DNA of 64,000 nt from Halobacterium wangiae (GCF_021249345.1 NZ_CP089588.1:1550001-1614000), one strand, 5' to 3'. Counted from the stretch's first letter, positions 44,918 to 54,411 are shown. Notes: generated from the sequence alone by a model not told the origin. Numbers and translations are program-made.

Positions 44918-46018
44918 ATGCGACGACGCAGGTTCATCAAGACGACCGGTGCTGCGACGGTCGCCGGACTGCTCGCGGGTTGTGCCAGCCCCGTGGAGGG
45001 CGGCGACGGGAACAACTCCGAATCTGACTCCTACACCGTCTCCATGACGCCCGTCGGCGAAGTCACGTTCGACGGCGTCCCGGAGACGGCCGCCGTCTAC
45101 ATGCCCGGCTACGCCGACATGGCTGTCGCGCTCGGCCACGGCGACGCCGTCGCGTCCGTCGGCCAGAAGGGCCGGTTCAACACCAACTACTACGACGAAC
45201 TCGACGGCGTCGACGTCGACGAGTCTGGGATGGTCGACCTCGTCGAGAGCGGCGTCACCCGCGAGACGCTGCTCTCCCTCGACGCCGACGTCCACCTGAT
45301 CGACCCGAACTGGCTGCTCAACGTCTTCGACAGCGTCGACCAGGACGACGTCGACGTCCTCGAGGAGCGCAACGGCCCGTTCTTCGGCAACACCATCTTC
45401 CGGCGCACCGACGAGTGGCACGACTACGACTACTACACCCTCTACGGCGCCTTCGAGAAGGTCTCCGAGGTCTTCCGAGAGACCGAGCGCTTCGAGGCGT
45501 TCCAGTCGTTCCACGACGACTTCGTCGCCGGTCTCGACGCCGACCTCCCGAGCGAGGGGCCCCGCGCCGCGCTCGTCTGGGGCGGGGAGGACGAACCGTC
45601 GTCGTTCTCGCCGTACCACCTCAGCGGCCAGGGGTCGAACAAGAAACCGTTCCACGACCTCGGCGTCCGGGACGCCCTGAAGGAGGCCGGCGTGGGCGCG
45701 CTCTCGACGGGCAACCGCTCGAAGGTCGACTACGAGACGCTGCTCGACGTCGACCCCGAGGTGCTGTTCGTGCGCGGGCACGAGGACAAGACCAGCGACG
45801 AGTTCGAGGACACCGTCGTCTCGTTCATGCAGGACCACGACACCGCCAGCCGCATCACCGCCGTCGAGAACGGCGACGTGTTCCGTGGCGGCCCCATCTA
45901 CCTCGGCCCCATCGAACACCTCTTCGTCACCGAACGCTTCGCTACCGACCTCTACCCCGACAGCTTCGAGGGCGACCTCTTCGACCGCGATGAACTCGCC
46001 AGTATCGTCACCTCGTAA
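44918..46018 (+). CDS. Siderophore-type ABC transporter binding lipoprotein
   Basis: 366 residues. RRRRFIKTTGAATVAG and LLAGC give a Tat lipoprotein signal. The fold is of the FepB/FhuD class: PVGEVTFDGVPETAAVYMPGYADMAVALG at the start and DVFRGGPIYLGPIEHLFVTERFATDLYP at the end. It captures an iron-siderophore or similar complex outside the cell. It is the first gene of the operon with permease and ATPase and directly follows the iron-box palindromes, which supports iron as the cargo. Confidence 0.88.
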   Translation: MRRRRFIKTTGAATVAGLLAGCASPVEGGDGNNSESDSYTVSMTPVGEVTFDGVPETAAVYMPGYADMAVALGHGDAVASVGQKGRFNTNYYDELDGVDVDESGMVDLVESGVTRETLLSLDADVHLIDPNWLLNVFDSVDQDDVDVLEERNGPFFGNTIFRRTDEWHDYDYYTLYGAFEKVSEVFRETERFEAFQSFHDDFVAGLDADLPSEGPRAALVWGGEDEPSSFSPYHLSGQGSNKKPFHDLGVRDALKEAGVGALSTGNRSKVDYETLLDVDPEVLFVRGHEDKTSDEFEDTVVSFMQDHDTASRITAVENGDVFRGGPIYLGPIEHLFVTERFATDLYPDSFEGDLFDRDELASIVTS

Positions 46019-46031
46019 CCCGGCCACCCAC

Positions 46032-47153
46032 ATGTCACGACGCCACCGCCTCCGAGACACCCTCGTCCCAGAGTTCGACGCCACGCTCGCCTCGATCGTC
46101 GTCGGGAGCGTCCTGCTCGTGGCCGTCGCCAGCGTCCTCCAGGTGCGCTACGGCACCTACGAGATGCCACTCGAGACGGCCGTCCGCGCGCTGCTCGACC
46201 GGGCCGTCTGGACGGACCTCCACGTCCTCGCGACGCTGGTGCTCGGCGAGGACGCCGCGCGCACGGTCGGCCTCTACAGCGACCTCCGCCACCTCACCGA
46301 CCCCACCATCGTCGTCTGGACGGTCCGCCTGCCCCGTGTCGTCGTCGCCGCGTTCGTCGGCCTCAACCTCGCCGTCTCCGGCGCCGTCTTCCAGGCCATC
46401 ACGCGCAACGAACTCGCCAGCCCGTACATCCTCGGCGTCTCCTCGGGGGCCGGCCTCGCCGTCGTCTTCACGCTCGTCTTCTCCGTCGGCGCGTACCTGC
46501 TCCCGCTGGCCGCCGTCGCCGGCGGCACCGCCGCGTTCCTGCTCGTCTACGCCGTCGCGTGGCGCGGCGGCACCACCCCCGTGCGCCTCGTCCTCGCGGG
46601 CGTGGTCGTCGGCACCATCTTCAACAGCCTCCAGACCGGGCTGTTCTACTTCATCGACAGCAACGGCGTGATGCGCCTCGCGGTCGCGTGGCTCGCGGGG
46701 TCGCTGACCGGGGTCGACTGGACGGAGGTCCGCACCGTCGCCGTCCCCACCCTCGTCGTCGTGCCCGCCGCGCTCGTGAGCGCGCGGCAACTGGACGTCC
46801 TCCTGCTCGGCGAGCGCACCGCGCGCTCGCTTGGGATGCCCGTCGAACGGATGCGCTTCCTGCTGTCGGCGCTCGCTATCGTCGCGGCGTCTGCGGCCGT
46901 CGCCGTCGCGGGCCTCGTCGGCTTCGTGGGGCTCGTCGTCCCCCACGCCGTGCGCACGCTCGTCGGCAGCGACTACCGGCGGCTGATGGTCGGCTGTCTG
47001 TTCGCCGGCCCGGCGCTCGTGGTCGTCGCCGACGTCGTCGGCCGCCTGGCGCTCGGCGGGACGCAGGTCCCGGTCGGCGTCGTCACCGGCCTCATCGGCG
47101 GCCCGTACTTCCTGCTGTTGCTGCGGCGCACCGACTCGTTCACGGAGTTCTGA
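46032..47153 (+). CDS. FecCD/BtuC-type ABC transporter permease
   Basis: 373 residues. About ten hydrophobic segments and the family block WTVRLPRVVVAAFVGLNLAVSGAVFQAITRNELASPYILGVSSGAGLAVV identify the FecCD family. GLVGFVGLVVPHAVRTLVGSDYRRL and the C-terminal GGPYFLLLLRR complete it. The ATG at 46032 comes 13 bases after the previous stop. It forms the channel with the ATPase gene that follows four bases after its end. Confidence 0.92.
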   Translation: MSRRHRLRDTLVPEFDATLASIVVGSVLLVAVASVLQVRYGTYEMPLETAVRALLDRAVWTDLHVLATLVLGEDAARTVGLYSDLRHLTDPTIVVWTVRLPRVVVAAFVGLNLAVSGAVFQAITRNELASPYILGVSSGAGLAVVFTLVFSVGAYLLPLAAVAGGTAAFLLVYAVAWRGGTTPVRLVLAGVVVGTIFNSLQTGLFYFIDSNGVMRLAVAWLAGSLTGVDWTEVRTVAVPTLVVVPAALVSARQLDVLLLGERTARSLGMPVERMRFLLSALAIVAASAAVAVAGLVGFVGLVVPHAVRTLVGSDYRRLMVGCLFAGPALVVVADVVGRLALGGTQVPVGVVTGLIGGPYFLLLLRRTDSFTEF

Positions 47154-47156
47154 CCA

Positions 47157-48005
47157 ATGCCAGACATCCCACTCGTCTCGACCGGCGCGGAATCGACGAC
47201 CGAATTCGACCGCGAGGAGCCGGTCGACGACGCCGCGCTGCTCGCCTCCGAGATCGAATTCGGCTACGGCGACGGCACCGTCGTCGACTGCGAGGACCTC
47301 GTCGTCCCCGCCGGCGAGGTCACCGCGCTCGTCGGACCGAATGGCTCCGGGAAGTCGACGCTGCTGAAGGGGCTCTCCGCGGAACTCGACCCCGCGGCGG
47401 GCATCGTCCTGCTGAACGGTCGCGCCGTCCAGGAGCGCTCCCCGAAGGAACTCGCTCGCGAACTCGGCCTCCTCGACCAGGAGAACGACGCGCCCGGCGG
47501 TCTCACGGTCGCCGACCTCGTCACGCACGGCCGCTACCCACACCGCGGCTTCCTCGATCCGATCACCGACGCGGACCGGGCGGCAATCGACCGCGCCATC
47601 GACCTGGCGGGCGTCGACCACCTCCGCGACACGCCGCTCTCGCGGCTCTCCGGCGGGCAGAAGCAGCTCGCGTTCGTCGCGATGACGCTCGCCCAGGACA
47701 CCGACGTCCTGCTGCTGGACGAACCCACGACGTACCTCGACCTCCACCACCAGCTCCGCGTGATGGAGGTCGTCCGCACGCTCAACGAGGAACGCGACGT
47801 CACGGTCTGTGTGGTCCTCCACGACCTCCAGCAGGCGGCGCGGTTCGCCGACTACCTGGTCGCGCTCCACAACGGCAGCGTCTACGACTGGGGGCCGCCC
47901 CAGGACGTCGTCACCGAACGGCTGCTCGCGGACGTCTTCGACGTCGACGCCGCCGTCAGCTACGACGACGAACCGCGCATCGTGCCGCGGCGCGCCATCG
48001 ACTGA
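47157..48005 (+). CDS. Siderophore/cobalamin ABC transporter ATPase (FecE/BtuD type)
   Basis: 282 residues. Walker A GPNGSGKSTLLKGL, signature LSRLSGGQKQLAFVAMTLAQ, Walker B LLLDEPTTYLDLHHQ and the switch His in VLHDLQQAARFAD are of the FecE/HmuV class. The N-terminal 35 residues are extra and acidic. It powers the FecCD-type permease and ends the operon. Confidence 0.93.
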   Translation: MPDIPLVSTGAESTTEFDREEPVDDAALLASEIEFGYGDGTVVDCEDLVVPAGEVTALVGPNGSGKSTLLKGLSAELDPAAGIVLLNGRAVQERSPKELARELGLLDQENDAPGGLTVADLVTHGRYPHRGFLDPITDADRAAIDRAIDLAGVDHLRDTPLSRLSGGQKQLAFVAMTLAQDTDVLLLDEPTTYLDLHHQLRVMEVVRTLNEERDVTVCVVLHDLQQAARFADYLVALHNGSVYDWGPPQDVVTERLLADVFDVDAAVSYDDEPRIVPRRAID

Positions 48006-48066
48006 CCGTCGCCTCGGGTAGCCGCGACCGTAACCGACTTCGGCGACGCCCCTGTTTCGAATCGTA

Positions 48067-49917
48067 ATGGGAGCGACGGAGGACAGCGTCTTCGACCAGT
48101 ACAGGGACCGCGTCGAGCGCCCGCTCGGCAGGCTGTTCCGCGAGTACGGCGTCCCCGAGTGGGAGTACTTCGCGCTCGGGATGGTGGCGAACGTGATCGC
48201 GCGGGTCGCCAGCCTCCTGCCGCCGGTCGTGCTCGGCGCCGCCATCGACAGCGTGTTCACCGGGGACTCCCCGTACGACCTGCCGCTCGCGCCCGCGGGC
48301 TGGTTCCCGACGACGGACGCCGCGCAGTTCGAACTGTCGGCGTTGCTCATCGCGGGGTCGTTCGTCGTCACCGCCGTCTTCACCTACGCCTACGGCGTCG
48401 CCGCGAACCTCTTCGCCCACCGCGTGATGCACGAGGTGCGCACCGACTCCTTCGAGAAGATGCAGAACCTCGACATGACGTTCTTCGACGACAAGCAGAC
48501 CGGCGAGGTGATGTCGGTGTTGAACAACGACGCCTCCAACCTCGAGGTGTTCCTCGACAACGCGCTCCAGAACTCCGCGCGCCTCGTCGTGATGCTCGCT
48601 GGCATCACCGCCATCCTGCTGTACGAGAACGCACAGCTGGCGGTCGTCACGCTCACCGCCATCCCGCTGATGGTCGTGCTCACGTCGTGGTTCATGAAGC
48701 GCGCCGAACCCCGGTACGAGCGCCAGCGCGCCGCCGTCGGCAACCTCAACACGCGCCTGGAGAACAGCCTCGCGGGCGTCGAACTCGTGAAGACCAGCGC
48801 CGCCGAGGAGTACGAGACAGAGCGCGTCACGGACGCCTCCTACCGGTTCTTCCAGGACACGATGGACGTCCTCCGGTTGAGCTACGTCTACCGCCCGGGG
48901 ATGGAACTCCTGGCCGGTATCTCCTTCGCGGTGACGTTCGGCGTCGGCGGTTACTGGCTGCTGTACGGCGCGCCCGCCCCGCTCACCGGGACGCTCTCGC
49001 CGGGCGCGTTCGTCACGTTCATCTTCCTCACGCAGCGGTTCGTCACGCCGCTCGCGGAGGTGTCGAACATCGTCGACCAGTACGAGAACGCGAAGGCCTC
49101 CTCGGCCCGCGTCTTCGGCCTGATGGACGTGCCCGCGAGCGTCACCACCGCACCCGACGCCACCGAACTCGCGGACGTCGCGGGCCGCGTCGAGTACGAC
49201 CACGTCACCTTCGGCTACGGGGACGACGAGGACGTGATCCGGGACGTCTCCTTCGACGCCGACCCCGGGGACACCGTCGCGCTCGTCGGCCCGACGGGTG
49301 CCGGGAAGTCGACGCTCTGCAAACTCCTGCTCCGGATGTACGACGTGGACGACGGCGCGATTCGCGTCGACGGCCACGACGTCCGCGACGTCACGCTCGA
49401 CAGCCTCCGCGAGCACATCGGCTACGTCAGCCAGGACACGTTCCTCTTCGACGGCACCATCGCGGAGAACGTGAAGTACGGCCGCTTCGACGCCGACCGG
49501 GACGCGGTCGTCGCGGCCGCGGAGGCCGCCGACGCCCACGAGTTCATCGAGGACCTCCCGGACGGCTACGACACCGAGGTGGGTGAACGCGGCGTCAAAC
49601 TCTCGGGCGGCCAGCGCCAGCGAATCTCCATCGCCCGCGCGGTGCTCCAGGACCCCGAGATCCTGGTCTTCGACGAGGCCACCAGCGACGTCGACACGGA
49701 GACCGAACTGCGCATCCAGGAGAGCCTCGACGAACTCGCCGCCGACCGCACCGCCGTCGTCATCGCCCACCGACTCTCCACGGTCCGGGACGCCGACCGC
49801 ATCCTCGTCGTCGAAGGTGGGGAAGTCGTCGAACGGGGCACCCACGACGAACTGCTCGATTCGGGCGGTCGCTACGCCGACCTGTGGGGCGTGCAGGCAG
49901 GCACACTCGACCGCTGA
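48067..49917 (+). CDS. ABC transporter, fused membrane and ATPase domains (exporter type)
   Basis: 616 residues. The first 330 form a six-helix membrane domain (RVASLLPPVVLGAAIDSVF, LLIAGSFVVTAVFTYAYGVAANL), and the second part has Walker A GPTGAGKSTLCKLLLRMY, signature [17 protein letters not shown] and Walker B LVFDEATSDVDTETE. It probably works as a homodimer that exports lipid, drug or peptide. It is close to the siderophore operon, 62 bases downstream, but has its own start region; a link is unproven. Confidence 0.92.
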   Translation: MGATEDSVFDQYRDRVERPLGRLFREYGVPEWEYFALGMVANVIARVASLLPPVVLGAAIDSVFTGDSPYDLPLAPAGWFPTTDAAQFELSALLIAGSFVVTAVFTYAYGVAANLFAHRVMHEVRTDSFEKMQNLDMTFFDDKQTGEVMSVLNNDASNLEVFLDNALQNSARLVVMLAGITAILLYENAQLAVVTLTAIPLMVVLTSWFMKRAEPRYERQRAAVGNLNTRLENSLAGVELVKTSAAEEYETERVTDASYRFFQDTMDVLRLSYVYRPGMELLAGISFAVTFGVGGYWLLYGAPAPLTGTLSPGAFVTFIFLTQRFVTPLAEVSNIVDQYENAKASSARVFGLMDVPASVTTAPDATELADVAGRVEYDHVTFGYGDDEDVIRDVSFDADPGDTVALVGPTGAGKSTLCKLLLRMYDVDDGAIRVDGHDVRDVTLDSLREHIGYVSQDTFLFDGTIAENVKYGRFDADRDAVVAAAEAADAHEFIEDLPDGYDTEVGERGVKLSGGQRQRISIARAVLQDPEILVFDEATSDVDTETELRIQESLDELAADRTAVVIAHRLSTVRDADRILVVEGGEVVERGTHDELLDSGGRYADLWGVQAGTLDR

Positions 49918-50009
49918 CGGGTGTTCCGGGTCGTATCGGGTTTGCGACGGGTCGTGGTACCGCGACCCTCGGAAGCGTTATCCCTGGAACGGCCCTACGA
50001 TAGGTTGTA

Positions 50010-50216
50010 ATGGCAGAAGGCAAGGTTGACTTCTTCAACGACACTGGCGGCTACGGTTTCATTTCGACTGACGACGACGACGTCGACGACGACGAAGACG
50101 TGTTCTTCCACATGGAGGACGTTGGCGGTCCGGACCTCGAAGAGGGTCAGGAGGTCGAGTTCGACATCGAATCGTCCCCGAAGGGACCGCGCGCGACGAA
50201 CCTCGTTCGTAACTAA
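50010..50216 (+). CDS. cspA: Cold-shock-domain protein, CspA type
   Basis: 68 residues. RNP1-like GGYGFIST and RNP2-like VFFHMEDV bind single-stranded nucleic acid, and the start MAEGKVDFFND is that of CspA. Between them lies an insert of Asp residues (DDDDVDDDED) instead of the usual short basic loop, so RNA binding may need high salt. It stands alone, with a hairpin at 50228-50244. Confidence 0.9.
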   Translation: MAEGKVDFFNDTGGYGFISTDDDDVDDDEDVFFHMEDVGGPDLEEGQEVEFDIESSPKGPRATNLVRN

Positions 50217-50227
50217 TCGGATTTCCC

Positions 50228-50244
50228 CCGTCGCCTAGCGACGG
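50228..50244 (+). terminator. Hairpin after cspA
   Basis: CCGTCGC and GCGACGG form a perfect 7-base stem around CTA, eleven bases after the stop. T-rich TCTCCGTTCTTTC follows. It may end the short message or protect its 3' end. Confidence 0.45.
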
Positions 50245-50479
50245 ACATATCTCCGTTCTTTCACAGTAACAGCCCCGTAGCACTCGCTACAGCTGTTCAC
50301 TGCACCCACGACTGCTCCGAGCGACAGCACCGCAGGATTCGCCCGGCGGACAGCACTCGTTGGCGGGTCACTCCGCTCACGGCTGGCGCCGTTCGCCTCT
50401 CGTGGCCTCCCGTCGGTCGGCCACGCGCTCCGAACCACACAACCGCAACCACTACCTACTGCGCCCGGCAGTTCACGGT

Positions 50480-51382
50480 ATGGAACTGGGAGTCGTCGGC
50501 CTCGGCCGCATGGGACGCATCGTCGTCGACCGGTGTCTCGACGCCGGCCACGACGTGGTCGCCTTCGACATCGACGCGGACGCCCGCGCGGACGCCGCGA
50601 GCGCCGGCGCGACAACCGTGGACTCGCTGGCCGGGCTCGCCGACGAACTCGGCGACGAGAAGCGCATCTGGCTGATGGTCCCGGCGGGCGACCCCGTCGA
50701 CGCCGCGCTGGAGGAACTCGCGCCGGAACTCGAGAGCGACGACGTCGTCGTCGACGGCGGGAACAGCCACTTCGAGGACTCCACGCGTCGCGCCGCATCC
50801 CACGAGTTCGCCTACCTCGACTGTGGCACCTCCGGCGGCCCGGCGGGCGCGGACCTCGGGTTCTCGCTGATGGTCGGCGGCCCCGAGTGGGCCTACGACG
50901 AACTCGTCCCCGTCTTCGACGCCGTCGCCACCGGCCCCGAGGGCCACGACCGCATGGGGCCGGCCGGCTCTGGCCACTACGTGAAGATGGTCCACAACGG
51001 CGTCGAGTACGCGCTCATGCAGACGTACGGCGAAGGGTTCGAACTGCTCCACGAGGGCCGTTACGACCTCGACCTCGAGGCCGTCGCGCGGACCTGGAAC
51101 AACGGCGCCGTCATCCGGTCGTGGCTCCTCGAACTCTGTGAGGAGGCGTTCCGCGAGGAGGGCGGTGACCTCGGCGACGTCGCCGACCACGTCGCCGGCG
51201 GGTCGACGGGCACGTGGACGGTCCAGGAGGGCCTCGAACAGGAGGTCCCGCTCCCGCTCATCTACCAGGCGCTGTCTGAGCGCTTCGGGTCGCGTGCGCC
51301 CGAGGAGGGCCGGTTCTCGCGGCGGCTCGCGAACCGGCTGCGGTACGGGTTCGGGAGGCACGAAGTGGAACGCCGAGACTGA
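50480..51382 (+). CDS. 6-phosphogluconate dehydrogenase, decarboxylating, short type
   Basis: 300 residues, as in archaeal and some bacterial GndA-like enzymes rather than the long 470-residue form. GVVGLGRMGRIV is the dinucleotide-binding motif, DCGTSGGPAGAD the substrate loop, and GHYVKMVHNGVEYALMQ holds the catalytic Lys and Asn. It yields ribulose 5-phosphate and CO2. A 260-base gap lies before it; a start 40 codons upstream would be Arg-rich and is rejected. Confidence 0.9.
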   Translation: MELGVVGLGRMGRIVVDRCLDAGHDVVAFDIDADARADAASAGATTVDSLAGLADELGDEKRIWLMVPAGDPVDAALEELAPELESDDVVVDGGNSHFEDSTRRAASHEFAYLDCGTSGGPAGADLGFSLMVGGPEWAYDELVPVFDAVATGPEGHDRMGPAGSGHYVKMVHNGVEYALMQTYGEGFELLHEGRYDLDLEAVARTWNNGAVIRSWLLELCEEAFREEGGDLGDVADHVAGGSTGTWTVQEGLEQEVPLPLIYQALSERFGSRAPEEGRFSRRLANRLRYGFGRHEVERRD

Positions 51383-51397
51383 CGATAGACAAGGCGG

Positions 51398-51973
51398 CTA
51401 CCGCTCGTACTCGATTTCCTCGGCGACCTTCTCCGCGACGTCCTCGCCGCACTCCTCGCTCACGACGTGGAGCGCGAGGTCGATGCCCGACGTGACGCCG
51501 CCGGCGGTGAGCACGTCGCCGTCGTCGACGAACCGTTCGTCCCGGACCGTCACGTCGTACGTCGCGAGATCGTCCTTTGCCGACTCGTGAGTGGTCGCGG
51601 GCCGCCCCTCTAGCAGTCCCGCCTCGGCGGCGAGCATCGCACCCGTACAGACGGTGGCGATTCGAGCGCCCGCGTCGTGGAGCGTGCCGAGTCGCTCCGG
51701 GAACGTGCCGTCCTGGACCTCGGCCCACGCCCCGTGCTCTCCTCGATCGTTCCACCCGCCGCCAGGGACGAGCACGAGGTCGGGCGTGCCCAGCAGCACG
51801 TCGTCGGGTTCCACGCGGAGGCCGTGGCTGGCAGTCACCTGCTCGCTCGGCACGAGCGTCCGTAGCGACGCGTCGACGTCGCCGCCGAACTCGGCGGCGG
51901 TCCGGAACACCTCGTAGGGAGCGACGGCGTCGAGTTCGTCGAAGCCCTCGTACAGCAGGATCGCGACGTCCAT
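51398..51973 (-). CDS. DJ-1/PfpI-family protein
   Basis: 191 residues. DVAILLYEGFDELDAVAPYEVF starts the family domain, and the nucleophile elbow ATVCTGAMLAAEAGLLEGR carries the conserved Cys. The C-terminal VLTAGGVTSGIDLALHVV is as in isonitrile-hydratase or GATase-1-like members. The exact activity (deglycase, chaperone, hydratase) cannot be fixed. Start at 51973 opens directly on the first strand. Confidence 0.88.
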   Translation of the reverse strand: MDVAILLYEGFDELDAVAPYEVFRTAAEFGGDVDASLRTLVPSEQVTASHGLRVEPDDVLLGTPDLVLVPGGGWNDRGEHGAWAEVQDGTFPERLGTLHDAGARIATVCTGAMLAAEAGLLEGRPATTHESAKDDLATYDVTVRDERFVDDGDVLTAGGVTSGIDLALHVVSEECGEDVAEKVAEEIEYER

Positions 51974-52065
51974 GCGAACGCGTTCGACACGCCCCCACAA
52001 AACTCGCCCGAAGGCGCCGTAGCGCAATCACAATACTGTTAAACACCGCTTCCGTACCGCCGAAC

Positions 52066-52647
52066 ATGGTTGACACACTGGGGCTGGCCCTCGGGCTGGG
52101 GACGGCGCTCACGCTCGTCGTGCTCCACTTCTTCAAGGGCACGTCGAAGCCCATCCCGGAGGACATCGCACAGGAGGTCCTCGAACGGCGCGCCTCCACC
52201 GTCCCGGAGACCGACTTCCCGGAGCCGTACAACCGCTCCATCGGCGGCGGTGGCGGTGCGGGCGCGGTCGCTGGCGCCGGCGCGGAGGGCGAACTCGAGG
52301 AGACCGAGGAGGAAGACGCGGGCTTCGACCCGGCGTCCATCGCCGAGGACGAAGTCGAGTACTACGAGATCGAGTTCGCCAAGGAGGGCGAGACCATCGA
52401 GGTCGCGAACAACGAGAACCTCCTCGAGGCCGGCGAGGACGAGGGCTGGGACCTCCCGTACGCCTGCCGGGAGGGCCAGTGTCTCTCCTGTGGTGGCCGC
52501 GTCGCCAGCGGCGAGGACGCCAGCGAGTACATCCGCCACTCCAACAACGAGACGCTCGGCGACGACGAGATCGAGAAGGGGTACATGCTCACCTGCACCG
52601 CGTACCCGACCGCCGCGTTCTCACTCGAGACCGACGAGACGCCGTAA
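52066..52647 (+). CDS. Membrane-anchored 2Fe-2S ferredoxin
   Basis: 193 residues. An N-terminal segment LGLALGLGTALTLVVLHFF is followed by a Gly/Ala/Glu-rich linker (residues 60-90) and a plant-type ferredoxin domain with cluster ligands Cys134, Cys139, Cys142 and Cys177 (PYACREGQCLSCGG, MLTCTAYP). The membrane anchor fused to a ferredoxin is unusual against the free haloarchaeal ferredoxin of about 130 residues. It would tie electron transfer to the membrane. Stand-alone. Confidence 0.87.
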   Translation: MVDTLGLALGLGTALTLVVLHFFKGTSKPIPEDIAQEVLERRASTVPETDFPEPYNRSIGGGGGAGAVAGAGAEGELEETEEEDAGFDPASIAEDEVEYYEIEFAKEGETIEVANNENLLEAGEDEGWDLPYACREGQCLSCGGRVASGEDASEYIRHSNNETLGDDEIEKGYMLTCTAYPTAAFSLETDETP

Positions 52648-52721
52648 CCGGCAACCCACGCAGTTTGCCGCCTAACTCGAAGTCGGAGTTTTCAAATCCT
52701 CCCGCCGTCTGAGCGCCTCTA

Positions 52722-54191
52722 GTGACCGACTCCCGCTCGAAATCCTCCATCACCGACGGTGACCTCCTCGGGCCCATGGTCCGGCTCGCGTGGCCCATCG
52801 TCGTGATCCAGCTCCTCCAGGTTGCGTACAACCTCGCGGACACGTTCTGGCTCGGCCAGCTCTCGGGCAACGCCGTCGCCGCCATCAGCATCGCGTTCCC
52901 GCTCGTCTTCTTCCTCATCTCCGTCGGCGGCGGGTTCACCACCTCCGGGTCCATCCTCGTCGCACAGTACACGGGCGCCGACAGCGAGACCTCCGCCGGG
53001 AAGGTCGCCGCCCAGACGCTCGGCTTCGTCGTCACCATCTCGACGCTGCTCGGCCTCGTCGGCCACTTCGTCACCGGCGACATGCTCGCGCTCCTCCCCG
53101 CGGACGAGGAGACCGCACGCGTCGTCATCCCGATGGCGGCCGACTACATGCGCGTGTTCTTCCTCGGGATGCCCGCGCTGTTCGGCTTCTTCGTCTTCTC
53201 CTCGCTGATGCGCGGCTACGGCAACACGCGCACGCCGATGATCGTCATGCTCGTCAGCGTCGTCGTGAACGTGGTCCTCGACCCCATCCTCATCTTCGGG
53301 TTCGCGGACAACCCGCTGTTCTCGATGCTCGGCGCCGGCGGCCTCGAGTCCTCGCTGTACGCAGCGAGTGGCTTCGGCGGCATGGGTATCGAGGGCGCCG
53401 CCATCGCGACCATCTTCTCGCGCTCGGTCGCCGCCGTCCTCGGCATCTACGTCCTCTTCTTCACGACCGCCGGCCCCGTCATCGAACTCGCTCACTTCGT
53501 CCCTGACCTCTCGATGGTGTCGAAGATCGTTCGCGTCGGCACGCCCAGCGCCGCCGAGCAGTCCACCACGGCGCTCGCGATGATCACGCTCACCGCGATG
53601 GTCGCCTCGTTCCCGCCGGCTGTCGTCGGCGCATTCGGCCTCGGTAACCGCCTCATCTCGCTCGTGTTCCTGCCCGCGATGGGGCTCGGCCGCGCCACCA
53701 ACACGATGGTGGGCCAGAACCTCGGCGCCGAACAGACCGAGCGCGCCGAACGCGCCGTCTGGCTCGCCGCGAAGTTCGCCGCCGCGGTCCTCTTCGGCAT
53801 CGCCGTCGTCGCCGCCATCTTCCCCCGGCCGATCGTCGCGGTGTTCCTCGGCCCGAACACGGAACACGCCGCCGCGATCATCGAGTACGGCAGCACCTAC
53901 GTGCGGATCCGTGCCGTCGAGTTCGTCTTCATCGGCGTCCTCCAGGTATTGCTCGGCGCGTTCCGCGGTGCCGGCAACACCAAGATCGCGATGGCCATCT
54001 CGATGGTGACGCTGTGGCTCGGCCGCGTCCCCACCGTCTACTTCTTCGCGTTCACCCTCGGCTGGGGCGCCACGGGAATCTGGGTCGGGATGGCCCTCGG
54101 GAACATCGTCGGCGCCGCCGTCGCCGCGCTCTGGTTCACCCGCGGCACATGGAAGAAGTCTCTCGTCGACACCTCGCCCGACCCGGTCTGA
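52722..54191 (+). CDS. MATE-family efflux transporter
   Basis: 489 residues with about twelve hydrophobic segments in two similar halves. Family features are the early LAWPIVVIQLLQVAYNLADTFWLGQLSGNAVAAISIAFPL and the repeat MVRLAW...TPSAAEQSTTALA. It exports drugs or metabolites in exchange for ions. The GTG start fits the amphipathic N-terminus; no ATG lies nearby. It is followed by the tRNA-Arg gene. Confidence 0.9.
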   Translation: MTDSRSKSSITDGDLLGPMVRLAWPIVVIQLLQVAYNLADTFWLGQLSGNAVAAISIAFPLVFFLISVGGGFTTSGSILVAQYTGADSETSAGKVAAQTLGFVVTISTLLGLVGHFVTGDMLALLPADEETARVVIPMAADYMRVFFLGMPALFGFFVFSSLMRGYGNTRTPMIVMLVSVVVNVVLDPILIFGFADNPLFSMLGAGGLESSLYAASGFGGMGIEGAAIATIFSRSVAAVLGIYVLFFTTAGPVIELAHFVPDLSMVSKIVRVGTPSAAEQSTTALAMITLTAMVASFPPAVVGAFGLGNRLISLVFLPAMGLGRATNTMVGQNLGAEQTERAERAVWLAAKFAAAVLFGIAVVAAIFPRPIVAVFLGPNTEHAAAIIEYGSTYVRIRAVEFVFIGVLQVLLGAFRGAGNTKIAMAISMVTLWLGRVPTVYFFAFTLGWGATGIWVGMALGNIVGAAVAALWFTRGTWKKSLVDTSPDPV

Positions 54192-54241
54192 CCACCCCGA
54201 CTCACAATCGTTATACGGTCGCTCGCACTACGTGGCCCCGA

Positions 54242-54314
54242 GGGCGCGTAGCTCAGCGGACAGAGCACTTGGTTCCGGACCAAGATGTCGAGGGTTCAAA
54301 TCCCTTCGCGCCCG
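54242..54314 (+). tRNA. tRNA-Arg (anticodon CCG)
   Basis: Acceptor GGGCGCG pairs with CGCGCCC, the D-arm is GCTC..GAGC, anticodon stem CTTGG/CCAAG with loop TTCCGGA, and the T-arm GAGGG-TTCAAAT-CCCTT (one G-T pair). Discriminator base G. No intron and no encoded CCA. Confidence 0.93.
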
Positions 54315-54411
54315 CTTCTGCGACGAACGCACGAACAGAGACGCCCTCGTTCACGTCAGAGAACGGCCGAAACAGAAGCCTGAAGTACAGTCGCCGATTG
54401 GAATCGTGTGC

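Noticed and set aside
46035-48383. A 782-codon minus-strand open frame
   Set aside because: It is antisense to the siderophore permease and ATPase genes, and it has low-complexity charged content.
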